Below, piece by piece: positions 1-7,389 of a stretch of 64,000 nucleotides of DNA; within the stretch, counting starts at the first letter, position 1, and each line of letters opens with the position of its first letter. Below the pieces are notes generated by a model, which saw only the letters and a list, made by a program, of their open reading frames with translations, had not been told where the DNA came from and made no database searches. Location: NCBI GenBank assembly GCA_963794605.1, contig CAWCEN010000002.1, positions 248,001 to 312,000 on the forward strand, in the 5' to 3' direction. A program made the position numbers and the translations under genes. The DNA comes from VAXT01 sp963794605. GTDB taxonomy: Bacteria; Actinomycetota; Thermoleophilia; Gaiellales; Gaiellaceae.

Positions 1-167
1 CCGAGTCCGGCCTCGAGCGCCGCGTCTTTCGCCGCGACCAGATCGGGGGACTCGACTCCGCCGCCTGCCCCGTGCCCGAGCACGAGCGCTGCCGAGGCGT
101 CGTCGACCGGATGGAGGTGCGCCCGCGCGGGGCCGACAGGAGTCTCCAGCTCGAGGATGAGCCGAGC
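1..167 (-). CDS. alpha/beta hydrolase, KANL3/Tex30-like, partial (runs off left edge)
   Basis: On the minus strand the frame entering from about 167 reads ETPVGPARAHLHP and then ALVLGHGAGGGVESPDL, the first core strand and the HGAGGG oxyanion loop of the small alpha/beta hydrolases annotated as KANL3/Tex30 or dienelactone-hydrolase-like. Substrates of these cytosolic serine hydrolases are generally unknown; the nucleophile elbow lies outside the window. An in-frame TAG at 170-168 bounds the start, but between it and the conserved part there is no ATG, GTG or TTG, only ATC (158) and CTG (149), so the start is unresolved. It is divergent from the next gene. Confidence 0.6.
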
Positions 168-225
168 CTAGCGACTAACCGTCCGCAGCCACCGGAACCG
201 GTCTACCACATGGCAAAGTAAGCCC

Positions 226-645
226 GTGGCGACGATGGCCGACCTCGACGAGCTGGCGCTCGCGATGCCACAAGCGACCAAGGAGACCTCCGACGACGGC
301 AGGCCGTCGTACCACGTCCACGGGAAGCTCTTCTGCTTCCACCGCAGTCAACGGCCCGACGCGATCGACCCCGAGACCGGCGAGCGGATGGCCGACGTCC
401 TGATGTTCCGGGTCGCCGACCTCGACGAGAAGGATCTGCTCCTCGCCGACGACCGAGCGCTCTTCTTCACGACGCCGCACTTCAACGGCTACCCGGCGGT
501 GCTCATGCGAATTCCGACTCTGGAGCGGATCGACCGCGAGGAGCTCCGCGAGCTCGTCGTGGAGGCGTGGCTGACGCGCGCGCAGAAGAGGGTGGCCAAG
601 GCGTGGCTCGCGGAAAACGAACCGGAGAGCGACGGTCTTCAGTAA
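226..645 (+). CDS. MmcQ/YjbR family (CyaY-like fold) protein
   Basis: 139 residues, the usual size for the family. The opening MATMADLDELALAMPQ matches the family N terminus (M-A-T-x-x-D-[LV], then A-L-x-[ML]-P), followed by the G-x-P-[ST]-[YF]-x-V-x-G-K-x-[FL] strand seen here as GRPSYHVHGKLFCF. A GTG at 226 is chosen because it reproduces that N terminus; ATG at 235 is the alternative. Family members fold like frataxin/CyaY and are often called DNA-binding, but no activity is established. It is probably co-transcribed with the VOC protein just downstream. Confidence is high for the family and low for function. Confidence 0.85.
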   Translation: MATMADLDELALAMPQATKETSDDGRPSYHVHGKLFCFHRSQRPDAIDPETGERMADVLMFRVADLDEKDLLLADDRALFFTTPHFNGYPAVLMRIPTLERIDREELRELVVEAWLTRAQKRVAKAWLAENEPESDGLQ

Positions 646-652
646 CCCGGCC

Positions 653-1018
653 ATCAACGTCTACTCGCGCGACGTGATGCGCCTCGTCGGCTTCTACGAA
701 GGGCTCGGTTTTCGCGAGACCTTCCGTACGCCGACGGAGGGAACGCCGATTCACGTCGAGGTGACCCTGGACGGCTTTACGATCGGGATCGCGGACGCCG
801 ACTCTGCGAGCGCCGATCACGGCTTGCGCCCGAACCTCGGCGGCCGCCCCGTCGAGATCCTGCTCTGGACGGACGATACCGACCGGGACTACGAACGCCT
901 GACCACCGCGGGCGCGCCGTCGCTCAGCCCGCCGCACGACTGGCTGTCGAACCTCCGCCTCGCCTGGGTCGCGGACCCGGACGGCAATCCGATCCAGCTC
1001 GCCCAGCGCCGCGACTAG
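653..1018 (+). CDS. VOC (glyoxalase/bleomycin-resistance) family protein, start codon unresolved
   Basis: A single VOC module of about 120 residues: first strand INVYSRD, helix VMRLVGFYEGLGFRE, second half ending WVADPDGNPIQLAQR, which carries the D-P-[DE]-G-N-x-[IV]-x-[LF] signature. VOC proteins bind a metal and a small substrate or drug as dimers in the cytosol; the substrate cannot be read from sequence. The homologous strand begins at about 653 (codon ATC), yet the first standard start in frame is GTG at 674, which would delete that strand; no ATG, GTG or TTG lies upstream within the frame. Either a rare start or a base error is possible. It overlaps the end of the YjbR-like gene's surroundings closely, suggesting one operon. 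Confidence 0.7.
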   Translation: MNVYSRDVMRLVGFYEGLGFRETFRTPTEGTPIHVEVTLDGFTIGIADADSASADHGLRPNLGGRPVEILLWTDDTDRDYERLTTAGAPSLSPPHDWLSNLRLAWVADPDGNPIQLAQRRD

Positions 1019-1026
1019 GTCACGCC

Positions 1027-1732
1027 TTGTCCGAGGTGAGCTTCGAGTATCTCCAGCACCTCGTGACGGTCCCAGCCGCGGTCAACGAAATGGATACGAG
1101 GCTCGTGCTCGATTCGGGCATGACAGGCGGTGACGCTCCCGCTGGCCGACGCTTCGGTCGCGTTCGCAGGCTCTACCCTCGAGCGCCACGAGATCGGGAT
1201 CCTCGACATGAGCTCGTTCCCCGACGCGCTCGCCGGCATCGGCGGATTCCTCTCGCTCGCGTGCTTCGTGCTGCGCCCTGTGACCGTCGACTACTCACGG
1301 GGGGTCGTGATCTGCGAGCCGCCGCACCGCGCTGACGGCGTAGCCGTCCCAGTGAAGGTCGAGCGCGAAGGGCCGTCGGTGACCGTGTTCCTACCGCTGA
1401 CGATCCCCGGCGGCTACTCGGTCTCGGTCGAGGTCGACATGGGCAGCGACAAGCTGATCCTCGACGAGCGGTTCGCTGCGGTAACGGACACCGCGCTCGA
1501 CGGGGACGACGTTCGCCGCATCGACGGCACGGACGAGACCGGGCACACCTACACCCGCACCTTCACCCGCCTCTCGGGCCGGATCCATCCGACCGCCGCG
1601 CCCGAGCTCGCGCAGCACGACCCGGAGGTGATGTTCCAGCGGATCATCCACGACGGTCTCCTCGGCGACGCCTTTCTTCGCCGCCATGTCGTCACGTTCG
1701 ACATCGCCGAGGAGACGATCGTGTTCGGCTAG
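1027..1732 (+). pseudogene. retropepsin-like aspartic protease, interrupted by a one-base frameshift
   Basis: Two overlapping frames together make one clan-AA (retroviral-like) aspartic protease of about 235 residues. The first frame (TTG 1027 or GTG 1036) gives VPAAVNEMDTRLVLDSGMTG, containing the catalytic D-S-G; the second, from 1130, continues VTLPLADASV and later GIGGFLSLACFVLRPVTVDY, the typical second-half [GF]-x-x-F-L-x-x-F-x-V-x-x-D-[YF] element. An extra base in the GGCGG at 1126-1130 explains the break. As written, neither part alone could be active: the downstream ORF lacks the catalytic Asp. Sequencing error, true pseudogene or programmed shift cannot be separated here. Its stop overlaps that of the convergent SPW gene. 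Confidence 0.7.
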
Positions 1733-2118
1733 CCGGCGACGGTGGTCGTCCGGCGGTAGCTGTACCCGCCCTTCTGCTTCGTGGTCAGGCCGAGGCCGAT
1801 CGCCGCGATGCCGACGACGACGAACGGCGCCCAGACGTTCGTTCCCTCGTCCGCGAAGCCGAAGATCCACGGCGACGCCGCGAGCAATGCACCTGCGGCG
1901 ATGTCGAACAGGTTGTGGACGCTCATCGGGAACGTCCGCCAGACGCCGAGCTCGTAGTCGGTGAACAGGCTGTAGACGATCAGCCCGACCCCGAGCGCGA
2001 TCGAGAGCACGGTCGGCGTCGTGTGCTCGGAGAACTGGAAGATCCACGGGGCTGCGATCAGCCCGGCGCCGACGATGTAGTCGAGCGGCGCGTGGAGCTT
2101 GGTCGGAATGAACCGCAT
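1729..2118 (-). CDS. SPW-repeat integral membrane protein
   Basis: 129 residues with two copies of the small hydrophobic repeat that names the family: APWIFQF near residue 23 and SPWIFGF near residue 82, each followed by a second hydrophobic helix, so four membrane segments are expected. The family (also found fused to vitamin K epoxide reductase domains) has no assigned activity. The start ATG lies behind GGAGCCCCAC; the reading frame continues to a stop shared with the convergent protease gene. The upstream 2119-2257 stretch is plain intergenic sequence with nothing further I can identify. Function unknown. Confidence 0.85.
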   Translation of the reverse strand: MRFIPTKLHAPLDYIVGAGLIAAPWIFQFSEHTTPTVLSIALGVGLIVYSLFTDYELGVWRTFPMSVHNLFDIAAGALLAASPWIFGFADEGTNVWAPFVVVGIAAIGLGLTTKQKGGYSYRRTTTVAG

Positions 2119-2257
2119 GTGGGGCTCCTTTGTCTCGGAAGAGGTTCCGAGCTGATTCGCAGGCGCCTACGGTCCGGTTCGACTTGTACGCGCGTCCGTA
2201 ACCGCGATCGAGCGGGCCGCTGATCAGGCGGCCCGCACGTTCTGGATGCCTAGTCGT

Positions 2258-2626
2258 TCAGGGGCGTCCGACGACGAGTCGCACTCTCGCTCCTGCCTGC
2301 CGCAGGGCCCCGGCCTTCGGGTGCTGCCTGATTACGCGACCGACCCACTGTGATCGCTTCCAGGAGATGCGGCCAACCGAGCAGTTCGCTCTGCGGATCC
2401 GGAACTTCGCCCGGGTCAGAGTCAGTCCGACCACGTCGGGCACCCGGCACACATCAGGAGGCGGAGGCTGAGGCGGTGGTGGTGGCGGCGGAGGAGGTGG
2501 AGGCGGAGGCGGAGGTGGCGGAGGCGGCGGCGGAGGTGGAGGTGGAGGCGGCGGCGGCGGCGGAGGCGGAGGCGGAGGTGGTGTGCCGTCAGTCGGCGCC
2601 GAGTCGCCGCTCGAGACCCTCGAGGA
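2258..2626 (-). CDS. poly-proline / PASTA-domain reading frame, start unresolved
   Basis: The last 64 codons (2452-2258) encode one PASTA domain: VPDVVGLTLTRAKFRIRRA, then GRI and a closing HPKAGALRQAGARVRLVVG. PASTA domains bind peptidoglycan fragments in penicillin-binding proteins and Stk1/PknB kinases. In the same frame upstream (about 2581-2453) is an almost pure run of some 40 prolines broken by a single glutamine. The frame stays open to about 2626 inside the last codons of the TetR gene, but contains no ATG/GTG/TTG before GTG 2452. It could be a decayed tail of a surface protein, a protein starting at a rare codon, or a frameshift extension of the TetR protein. No signal peptide or anchor is visible. 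Confidence 0.45.
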   Translation of the reverse strand, partial: SSRVSSGDSAPTDGTPPPPPPPPPPPPPPPPPPPPPPPPPPPPPPPPPPPPPQPPPPDVCRVPDVVGLTLTRAKFRIRRANCSVGRISWKRSQWVGRVIRQHPKAGALRQAGARVRLVVGRP

Positions 2627-3263
2627 TCAGGTCGAGCCCGAACTCGAACTCGCTCGGCTCGTCCGGATCCGGATCCTCCAGGTGCTCCTTCGCGTGCTCG
2701 ATGACGTACGGGAACCGATCAGCCGCGATCTGAGGAATGAACTGCTGAGCCATATCGAGCAGCTCCTCGCGGCTGTCGAACGGCAGGCTCACCAGCCACA
2801 GGGTGAAGCCGGTGATGTGGCTGTCGAGTGCGTGGTAGGCGTGGTGCGTCATGTTCGGCGAGAAGCCGGCCTCGCGCAGCGTCCTCAGCACGCCTTCCAT
2901 CCAGAGCATGCGCTCGTCGTTGACCCTCGGTGTCGCCATGTGGAGGTTGCACGCCCACGGGTGGCGCACGAACGCTTGGTGGGCCGAGATCGCGCTCTGG
3001 CGGAGCGCTTCCTTCCAATGCGCTTCGGGCGACGGCACCTCGACCTCGCTCAGCGCGAGGTCGACGATGCCCTGGTAGAGGTCGTCCTTGTTCGCGACGT
3101 GGTTGTAGAGCGACATCGCCTGCACGCCGAGCTCCTGACCGAGCCGCCGCATCGTGAGGGCGTCCAGGCCCTCCTCGTCGGCGGTGCGGATCGCGGCGCG
3201 CAGGATGCGATCCCGCGTCAACGGAATGCGTGGCTGAGGGCTTGTCTTCGGTTCGGTAGCCAT
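2589..3263 (-). CDS. TetR/AcrR family regulator with TetR-class C-terminal domain
   Basis: 224 residues. An N-terminal helix-turn-helix (RILRAAIRTADEEGLDALTM, then LGQELGVQAMSLYNHVANKD, residues about 17-62) is followed by an all-helical ligand domain of the tetracycline-repressor C-terminal class, ending FEFGLDLILEGLERRL, the customary terminus, so the protein looks complete. Such repressors bind palindromic DNA as dimers and release it on binding a small molecule. A pair of 13-bp direct repeats sits directly upstream of the ATG at 3263, suggesting autoregulation. The partner gene is not obvious: downstream lies only the PASTA frame, and upstream the divergent cyclase gene. Confidence 0.9.
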   Translation of the reverse strand: MATEPKTSPQPRIPLTRDRILRAAIRTADEEGLDALTMRRLGQELGVQAMSLYNHVANKDDLYQGIVDLALSEVEVPSPEAHWKEALRQSAISAHQAFVRHPWACNLHMATPRVNDERMLWMEGVLRTLREAGFSPNMTHHAYHALDSHITGFTLWLVSLPFDSREELLDMAQQFIPQIAADRFPYVIEHAKEHLEDPDPDEPSEFEFGLDLILEGLERRLGAD

Positions 3264-3264
3264 A

Positions 3265-3290
3265 ACTTACATCGTACACTTACATAGTAC
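3265..3290. promoter_or_regulatory. tandem 13-bp repeats upstream of the TetR gene, probable operator
   Basis: ACTTACATCGTAC (3265-3277) is repeated immediately as ACTTACATAGTAC (3278-3290), one mismatch, in an AT-rich island unlike the surrounding GC-rich DNA and ending two bases before the TetR start. A further GTAC lies at 3294-3298 region. The position over the start site fits an autorepression operator; the direct rather than inverted order is unusual for a TetR dimer. Confidence 0.5.
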
Positions 3291-3436
3291 GTCTAGTACC
3301 GGAGGTAGCCGTGTGGCTACCAGGGCAGGACGGCCCCACCTAGCCCGTCAGCCGAAGCGTGTTCCCCAGCACGCTCGCCGAGTCGGTCAGACACGCCCGC
3401 GTAGATCCTCCGACTCGCCGGGCGTACGCTCCCGCC

Positions 3437-6400
3437 ATGCGGTGCACAGAGTGCGGGCGAATAAACGCCGCCGAAGCGCGGTTCTGCGACGCGTGCCGCG
3501 CGCCGCTCAAACAGCCCTCGGATGAGACCGCGGCGCGGAAGACGGTCACGGTGGTCTTCACCGACGTGACGGGGTCGACCGCGCTGGGCGAACAGCTCGA
3601 TCCAGAAACGCTGCGCGCGGTGATGTCGAGGTACTTCGCGACGGCACAGGATGCGCTGGAGCGGCACGGCGGGACCGTGGAGAAGTTCATCGGTGACGCG
3701 GTGATGGCCGTCTTCGGGGTCCCGACCCTTCGGGAGGACGATGCCGTGCGCGCAGTCCGCGCGGTCGTCGAGCTCAAAGACGCGCTCGGACGGCTGAACA
3801 ACGAGCTCGACATGGAGCACGGGATCCGAATCGGAACGCGGACGGGCATCAACACGGGCGAGGTCGTGGTCGGTGCGTCGGGCTCGTCCACCGACCAGCG
3901 GCTTGCGACCGGAGATCCCGTCAACGTCGCTGCACGGCTGGAGCAGGCCGCCCCGTCCGACGAGGTGCTGATCGGGCTGGGCACGTACGACATCGTCCGC
4001 GACTCCGTCGTCGTCGAGGCCGTCGACCCGATCGAGGCCAAGGGCAAGAGCGAGCCGCTCAGGGCCTGGCGCCTCGTCGCTGTAAAGCCCGACGTGCCCG
4101 CGTTCGCGCGCCCGATTCAGACGCCGTTCGTCGGTCGGCAAGACGAGCTCGACGCCCTGTCTGAGGCGTTCGAGGCGGCTGTGCGCGAGAGCGCCTGCGA
4201 GCTCGCGACGATCGTCGGCTCGCCGGGAATCGGCAAGTCACGGCTCGTGCGCGAGCTGACGGGGTTGCTGGAAGCCCGCGCGCGCATCCTGGTGGGCCGC
4301 TGCGTCGCATACGGAGACGGGATCTCGTACTACCCGCTCGGCGAGGTCGTGCGCGACGTCGCCGGTGAGAACCCGGAGCCCGAGCTCCGACGCGTGCTCG
4401 CCGGCGTTGAGCGCGGCGAAGCCGCAGCGCGGCTGATCGCGGGCAGCGTCGATCGGCACGCGGCAGCGGGATCGCCGGAAGAGACCGCCTGGGCGTTCCG
4501 GCGCCTGTTCGAGACCCTCGCCTCGGCGCGGCCGCTCGTCCTCGTCGTCGACGACATCCACTGGGCCGAGCCGACGATGCTCGACCTGCTCGAGTACGTC
4601 GTGGGCGCTTCGAGCACGGCGCCGATCCTGATCGTCTGCCTGGCGCGTCCGGATCTCTTCGACACGAGGCCGTCATGGGCCGCTCAACGGCGGTCCGCGC
4701 GTCTGGTCACGCTCGAGCCGCTGGACGATGCATCGGCCGAGAGCCTTGTCGACGAACTGCTTCGCGAGCACGAGCTGCCGGCCGGGCTCCGCGGGCGGAT
4801 CATCGCCTCGTCGGAGGGCAACCCACTGTTCGTGGAGCAGATGCTTGCGATGCTGGCCGACGATCCGGAGGCTGCCGAGCACGCGGTGCCCGCGACGATC
4901 GTGGCGCTCCTCGCCGCCCGCATCGACCGCTTGGAAGCCGGCGAGCGTGCTGTCTTGCAACGGGCGTCGGTCGAGGGCCGCCTCTTCCATCGCGGCTCGG
5001 TCGCGGACCTGCTTGGGTCGAACGAAGCATCCGGCCTTGCAGCAACGTTGCTGGCACTCGCACGGAAGGAGTTCGTGCGAGCGGACCGCTCGTTGTTCGC
5101 CGGCGACGACGGCTTCCGCTTCAACCACGTGCTGATCCGGGACGTGTCGTACTCGTCCATGCCCAAGGAAGTGCGGGCGGACCTCCACGCCAGCCTCGCC
5201 GCCCGACTCGAGAAACGGGCGGACGAGCTGACCGGGGGCGACGAGATCGTCGGCTACCACCTCGAGCAGGCGTACGGCTACCGGGTCGAGCTCGGGCAGG
5301 TCGGCCCGGATGCGAAGGAGCAGGCCGCCCGAGGCGGCCGGCTGCTCGCGCGGGCCGGTCGCCGGGCGCTCGACCGCTTCGAGGCTGGGACCGCAGTCTC
5401 CCTCCTCCTGCGTGCAAGTCGTCTGCTCGAGGTCGACGAGGCGGAGCGCGCGGCGCTGCTGCCCGACCTCGGACGCTCGTTGCGAAACAGCGGCGCCGTC
5501 GACGAAGCGAGGGCCGTGCTCTCCGAGGCGGTCGCCGATGCGCAGCGCGATGGAGACGAGCGCACACAGCTGCAGGCGGAGATCGAGCTGGCCAGGGTCA
5601 ACTTCATGCAGGAACTGGCGTCTCCCGACGTCCTGAGAGAGGTTGCTCGGAGGGCGATCGCCGTGTTCGAGGCGACGGGCGACTCCGTCCAGCTCGCGGA
5701 TGCCTGGCAGCTGATGGGGATGGCCGAGCTCGCCGCGCAGGACAGAGGCGCGCAGCTCGAGGCGCTGCTCGAGGCGCGCAGGCACGCGATCGAGTCAGGT
5801 GACCTGCGACGGCAGATCGAGGCCTGGAACGAGGTGGGAGGAGCGATGATCGGGGGCCGCACCCCGGTGACCGACGTGCTCGCGTTCCTCGACGAGGAGT
5901 TGGCCTGGGGACGCGACCATGGTCTCCCCGCGATCGAGGCGGACGCACTGCTCGGCGGCCCGTACCTCGATTCGCGCCTGGGCAGGTTCGACGAAGCTCG
6001 GGACAAGCTCGAGCGCTCGAAGACGATTTGCCGCGAGCTCGGAATCACCTATGGGCTCGCGGAAGCCCATTGGGCCGGAGCCGAGATGGAGCGTCTCGCA
6101 GGAGACGTGGCTGCAGCGGAACGTGAGCTCCGCAGCGCGATTCGCGTGGCGATCGAGATGAGAGCGTCCCGCTACGAGGCGATCTACCGCACCGGCCTCG
6201 CAGGGATCCTCCTCGACCAAGGCCGGGTCGAGGAGTCGATCGCCGAGCTCGAACTGGCTCGTGAGCACGGTGCCTACGCGCCGATCTGGAGGAGCAATCG
6301 CGCGCGAGCCCTGGCCCGCAACGGGCAGATCGACGAGGCCGTCGTGGAGGCCCGCGCGGCGGCGGATGAGATGGCCCGGCGCGACAACATCACGGCGCGT

Positions 6401-6574
6401 GCGGAGATTCTCGTCCACCTCGCCGAGGTTCTCCGCGCGAGCGGCGATCCCGGCGGGGCTTCGGAGGCGCTCGCGCTTGCGATCAGCCTGCACGAAGAGA
6501 AAGGGAACCTCGTCAACGCGGAGCGGTGCAGGAAGCTGCTCGCGAGCGAGCCGGCTACGGGCGCCGAGGCGTGA
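3437..6574 (+). CDS. zinc-ribbon / class III nucleotide cyclase / AAA-type ATPase / TPR regulator
   Basis: From ATG 3437 the product is 1045 residues. It opens with a zinc ribbon (C3-x2-C6, C17-x2-C20), followed by a class III adenylate/guanylate cyclase domain (residues about 36-210) with both metal-binding Asp in VVFTDVTGS (D43) and KFIGDAVMAVFG (D87). Next comes a STAND-like predicted ATPase, Walker A GSPGIGKSRL and Walker B LVLVVDDIHWAEP, and a long C-terminal TPR region. ATG 3437 is preferred over 3359 because the zinc ribbon is the normal N terminus of this architecture. These proteins are abundant in actinobacteria and presumed cytosolic signal integrators; ligand and output are unknown. 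The last 20 bases overlap the convergent amidotransferase gene. Confidence 0.9.
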   Translation: MRCTECGRINAAEARFCDACRAPLKQPSDETAARKTVTVVFTDVTGSTALGEQLDPETLRAVMSRYFATAQDALERHGGTVEKFIGDAVMAVFGVPTLREDDAVRAVRAVVELKDALGRLNNELDMEHGIRIGTRTGINTGEVVVGASGSSTDQRLATGDPVNVAARLEQAAPSDEVLIGLGTYDIVRDSVVVEAVDPIEAKGKSEPLRAWRLVAVKPDVPAFARPIQTPFVGRQDELDALSEAFEAAVRESACELATIVGSPGIGKSRLVRELTGLLEARARILVGRCVAYGDGISYYPLGEVVRDVAGENPEPELRRVLAGVERGEAAARLIAGSVDRHAAAGSPEETAWAFRRLFETLASARPLVLVVDDIHWAEPTMLDLLEYVVGASSTAPILIVCLARPDLFDTRPSWAAQRRSARLVTLEPLDDASAESLVDELLREHELPAGLRGRIIASSEGNPLFVEQMLAMLADDPEAAEHAVPATIVALLAARIDRLEAGERAVLQRASVEGRLFHRGSVADLLGSNEASGLAATLLALARKEFVRADRSLFAGDDGFRFNHVLIRDVSYSSMPKEVRADLHASLAARLEKRADELTGGDEIVGYHLEQAYGYRVELGQVGPDAKEQAARGGRLLARAGRRALDRFEAGTAVSLLLRASRLLEVDEAERAALLPDLGRSLRNSGAVDEARAVLSEAVADAQRDGDERTQLQAEIELARVNFMQELASPDVLREVARRAIAVFEATGDSVQLADAWQLMGMAELAAQDRGAQLEALLEARRHAIESGDLRRQIEAWNEVGGAMIGGRTPVTDVLAFLDEELAWGRDHGLPAIEADALLGGPYLDSRLGRFDEARDKLERSKTICRELGITYGLAEAHWAGAEMERLAGDVAAAERELRSAIRVAIEMRASRYEAIYRTGLAGILLDQGRVEESIAELELAREHGAYAPIWRSNRARALARNGQIDEAVVEARAAADEMARRDNITARAEILVHLAEVLRASGDPGGASEALALAISLHEEKGNLVNAERCRKLLASEPATGAEA

Positions 6575-7385
6575 ACGCGCCGAGCTTGTCGATGCCCGGC
6601 TGCACGATCCCGAAGTGGGACTCGGGCGCCTCGTTCCAGACCCCTGGCAGGTCGCCGAGCGGCTCCGAGACGATCACGCGCGTCTCGTCCGAGAGGTTTT
6701 CCAGCTCGTGGATCGCCGGATAGAGCAGCTTCAGCTCGTCCATCCGAGTGCTGAACCAGAGCGACCTCGAGTCGCCTTCGCTCGAATAGCGGAACGCCCA
6801 GATCGACTCCCCGTTGGTGGTCGCGATCGTCATCTGGATCGGGTTCTCGATCTCGTGACGCTCCCCGGTCTCCTCGACGACCCCGACCATCTGCTCGACC
6901 GCCGCCACCGGGTCGCTCTCGAGGCCGAAAGTGAGCGCGAGGTAGAACATCGTTTCCGAGTCGGTCGTCCCCTCGATCGAGTTGAAGAACGAGTCGTCGA
7001 TCTTTCTGACGAACTCCCGGTGCACCTTCGGGAAGTCGCGGATCAGCCCGTTGTGCATCCAGAGCCAGCGGCCATAGCGGAAGGGGTGCGTGTTCGTCTC
7101 CTGGATAGCCGAGCCCGTCGACGCGCGGATGTGCGCGAAGAAGAGCGGCGACGAAATCCCGGCCGCGAGCTCTTTCAGGTTGCGGTCGTTCCAGGCTGGA
7201 TGCGTGCTTCGGTAGACCCTGGGCGTGTCTCCGTCGTCGTACCAGCCGACGCCGAAGCCGTCGCCATTCGTGGTCGTCGCGCCCATTCTCGAGTGCAGGC
7301 TCTGGTCGATCAGCGAGTGGTCGCGCTTGAGGAGCAGCTCCTCGAGCTTGATCGGCGTTCCCGAATAGGCGAGCCAGCGGCACAT
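6555..7385 (-). CDS. class II glutamine amidotransferase, YafJ/EgtC-like
   Basis: 276 residues starting MCRWLAYSG: removal of Met exposes the catalytic Cys2 nucleophile of Ntn-type (class II) glutamine amidotransferases. Further conserved parts are NGDGFGVGWYD, FFAHIRASTG and the HPFRYGRWLWMHNGLI strand. The protein is a stand-alone glutaminase domain like YafJ and resembles EgtC, which hydrolyses gamma-glutamyl-hercynylcysteine sulfoxide in ergothioneine synthesis; none of the other egt genes is nearby, so that specific role is not supported. Its start follows the exporter stop by four bases, so it is the second gene of that operon. Confidence 0.88.
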   Translation of the reverse strand: MCRWLAYSGTPIKLEELLLKRDHSLIDQSLHSRMGATTTNGDGFGVGWYDDGDTPRVYRSTHPAWNDRNLKELAAGISSPLFFAHIRASTGSAIQETNTHPFRYGRWLWMHNGLIRDFPKVHREFVRKIDDSFFNSIEGTTDSETMFYLALTFGLESDPVAAVEQMVGVVEETGERHEIENPIQMTIATTNGESIWAFRYSSEGDSRSLWFSTRMDELKLLYPAIHELENLSDETRVIVSEPLGDLPGVWNEAPESHFGIVQPGIDKLGAFTPRRP

Positions 7386-7389
7386 GGCG

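Noticed and set aside
2350..2733. Plus-strand Ala/Glu/Val-rich frame
   Set aside because: It is the complement of the poly-proline run and PASTA domain; low-complexity and no domain.
4059..6048. Several minus-strand frames through the cyclase/ATPase gene
   Set aside because: Shadow frames of a continuous 1045-codon gene with recognisable domains.
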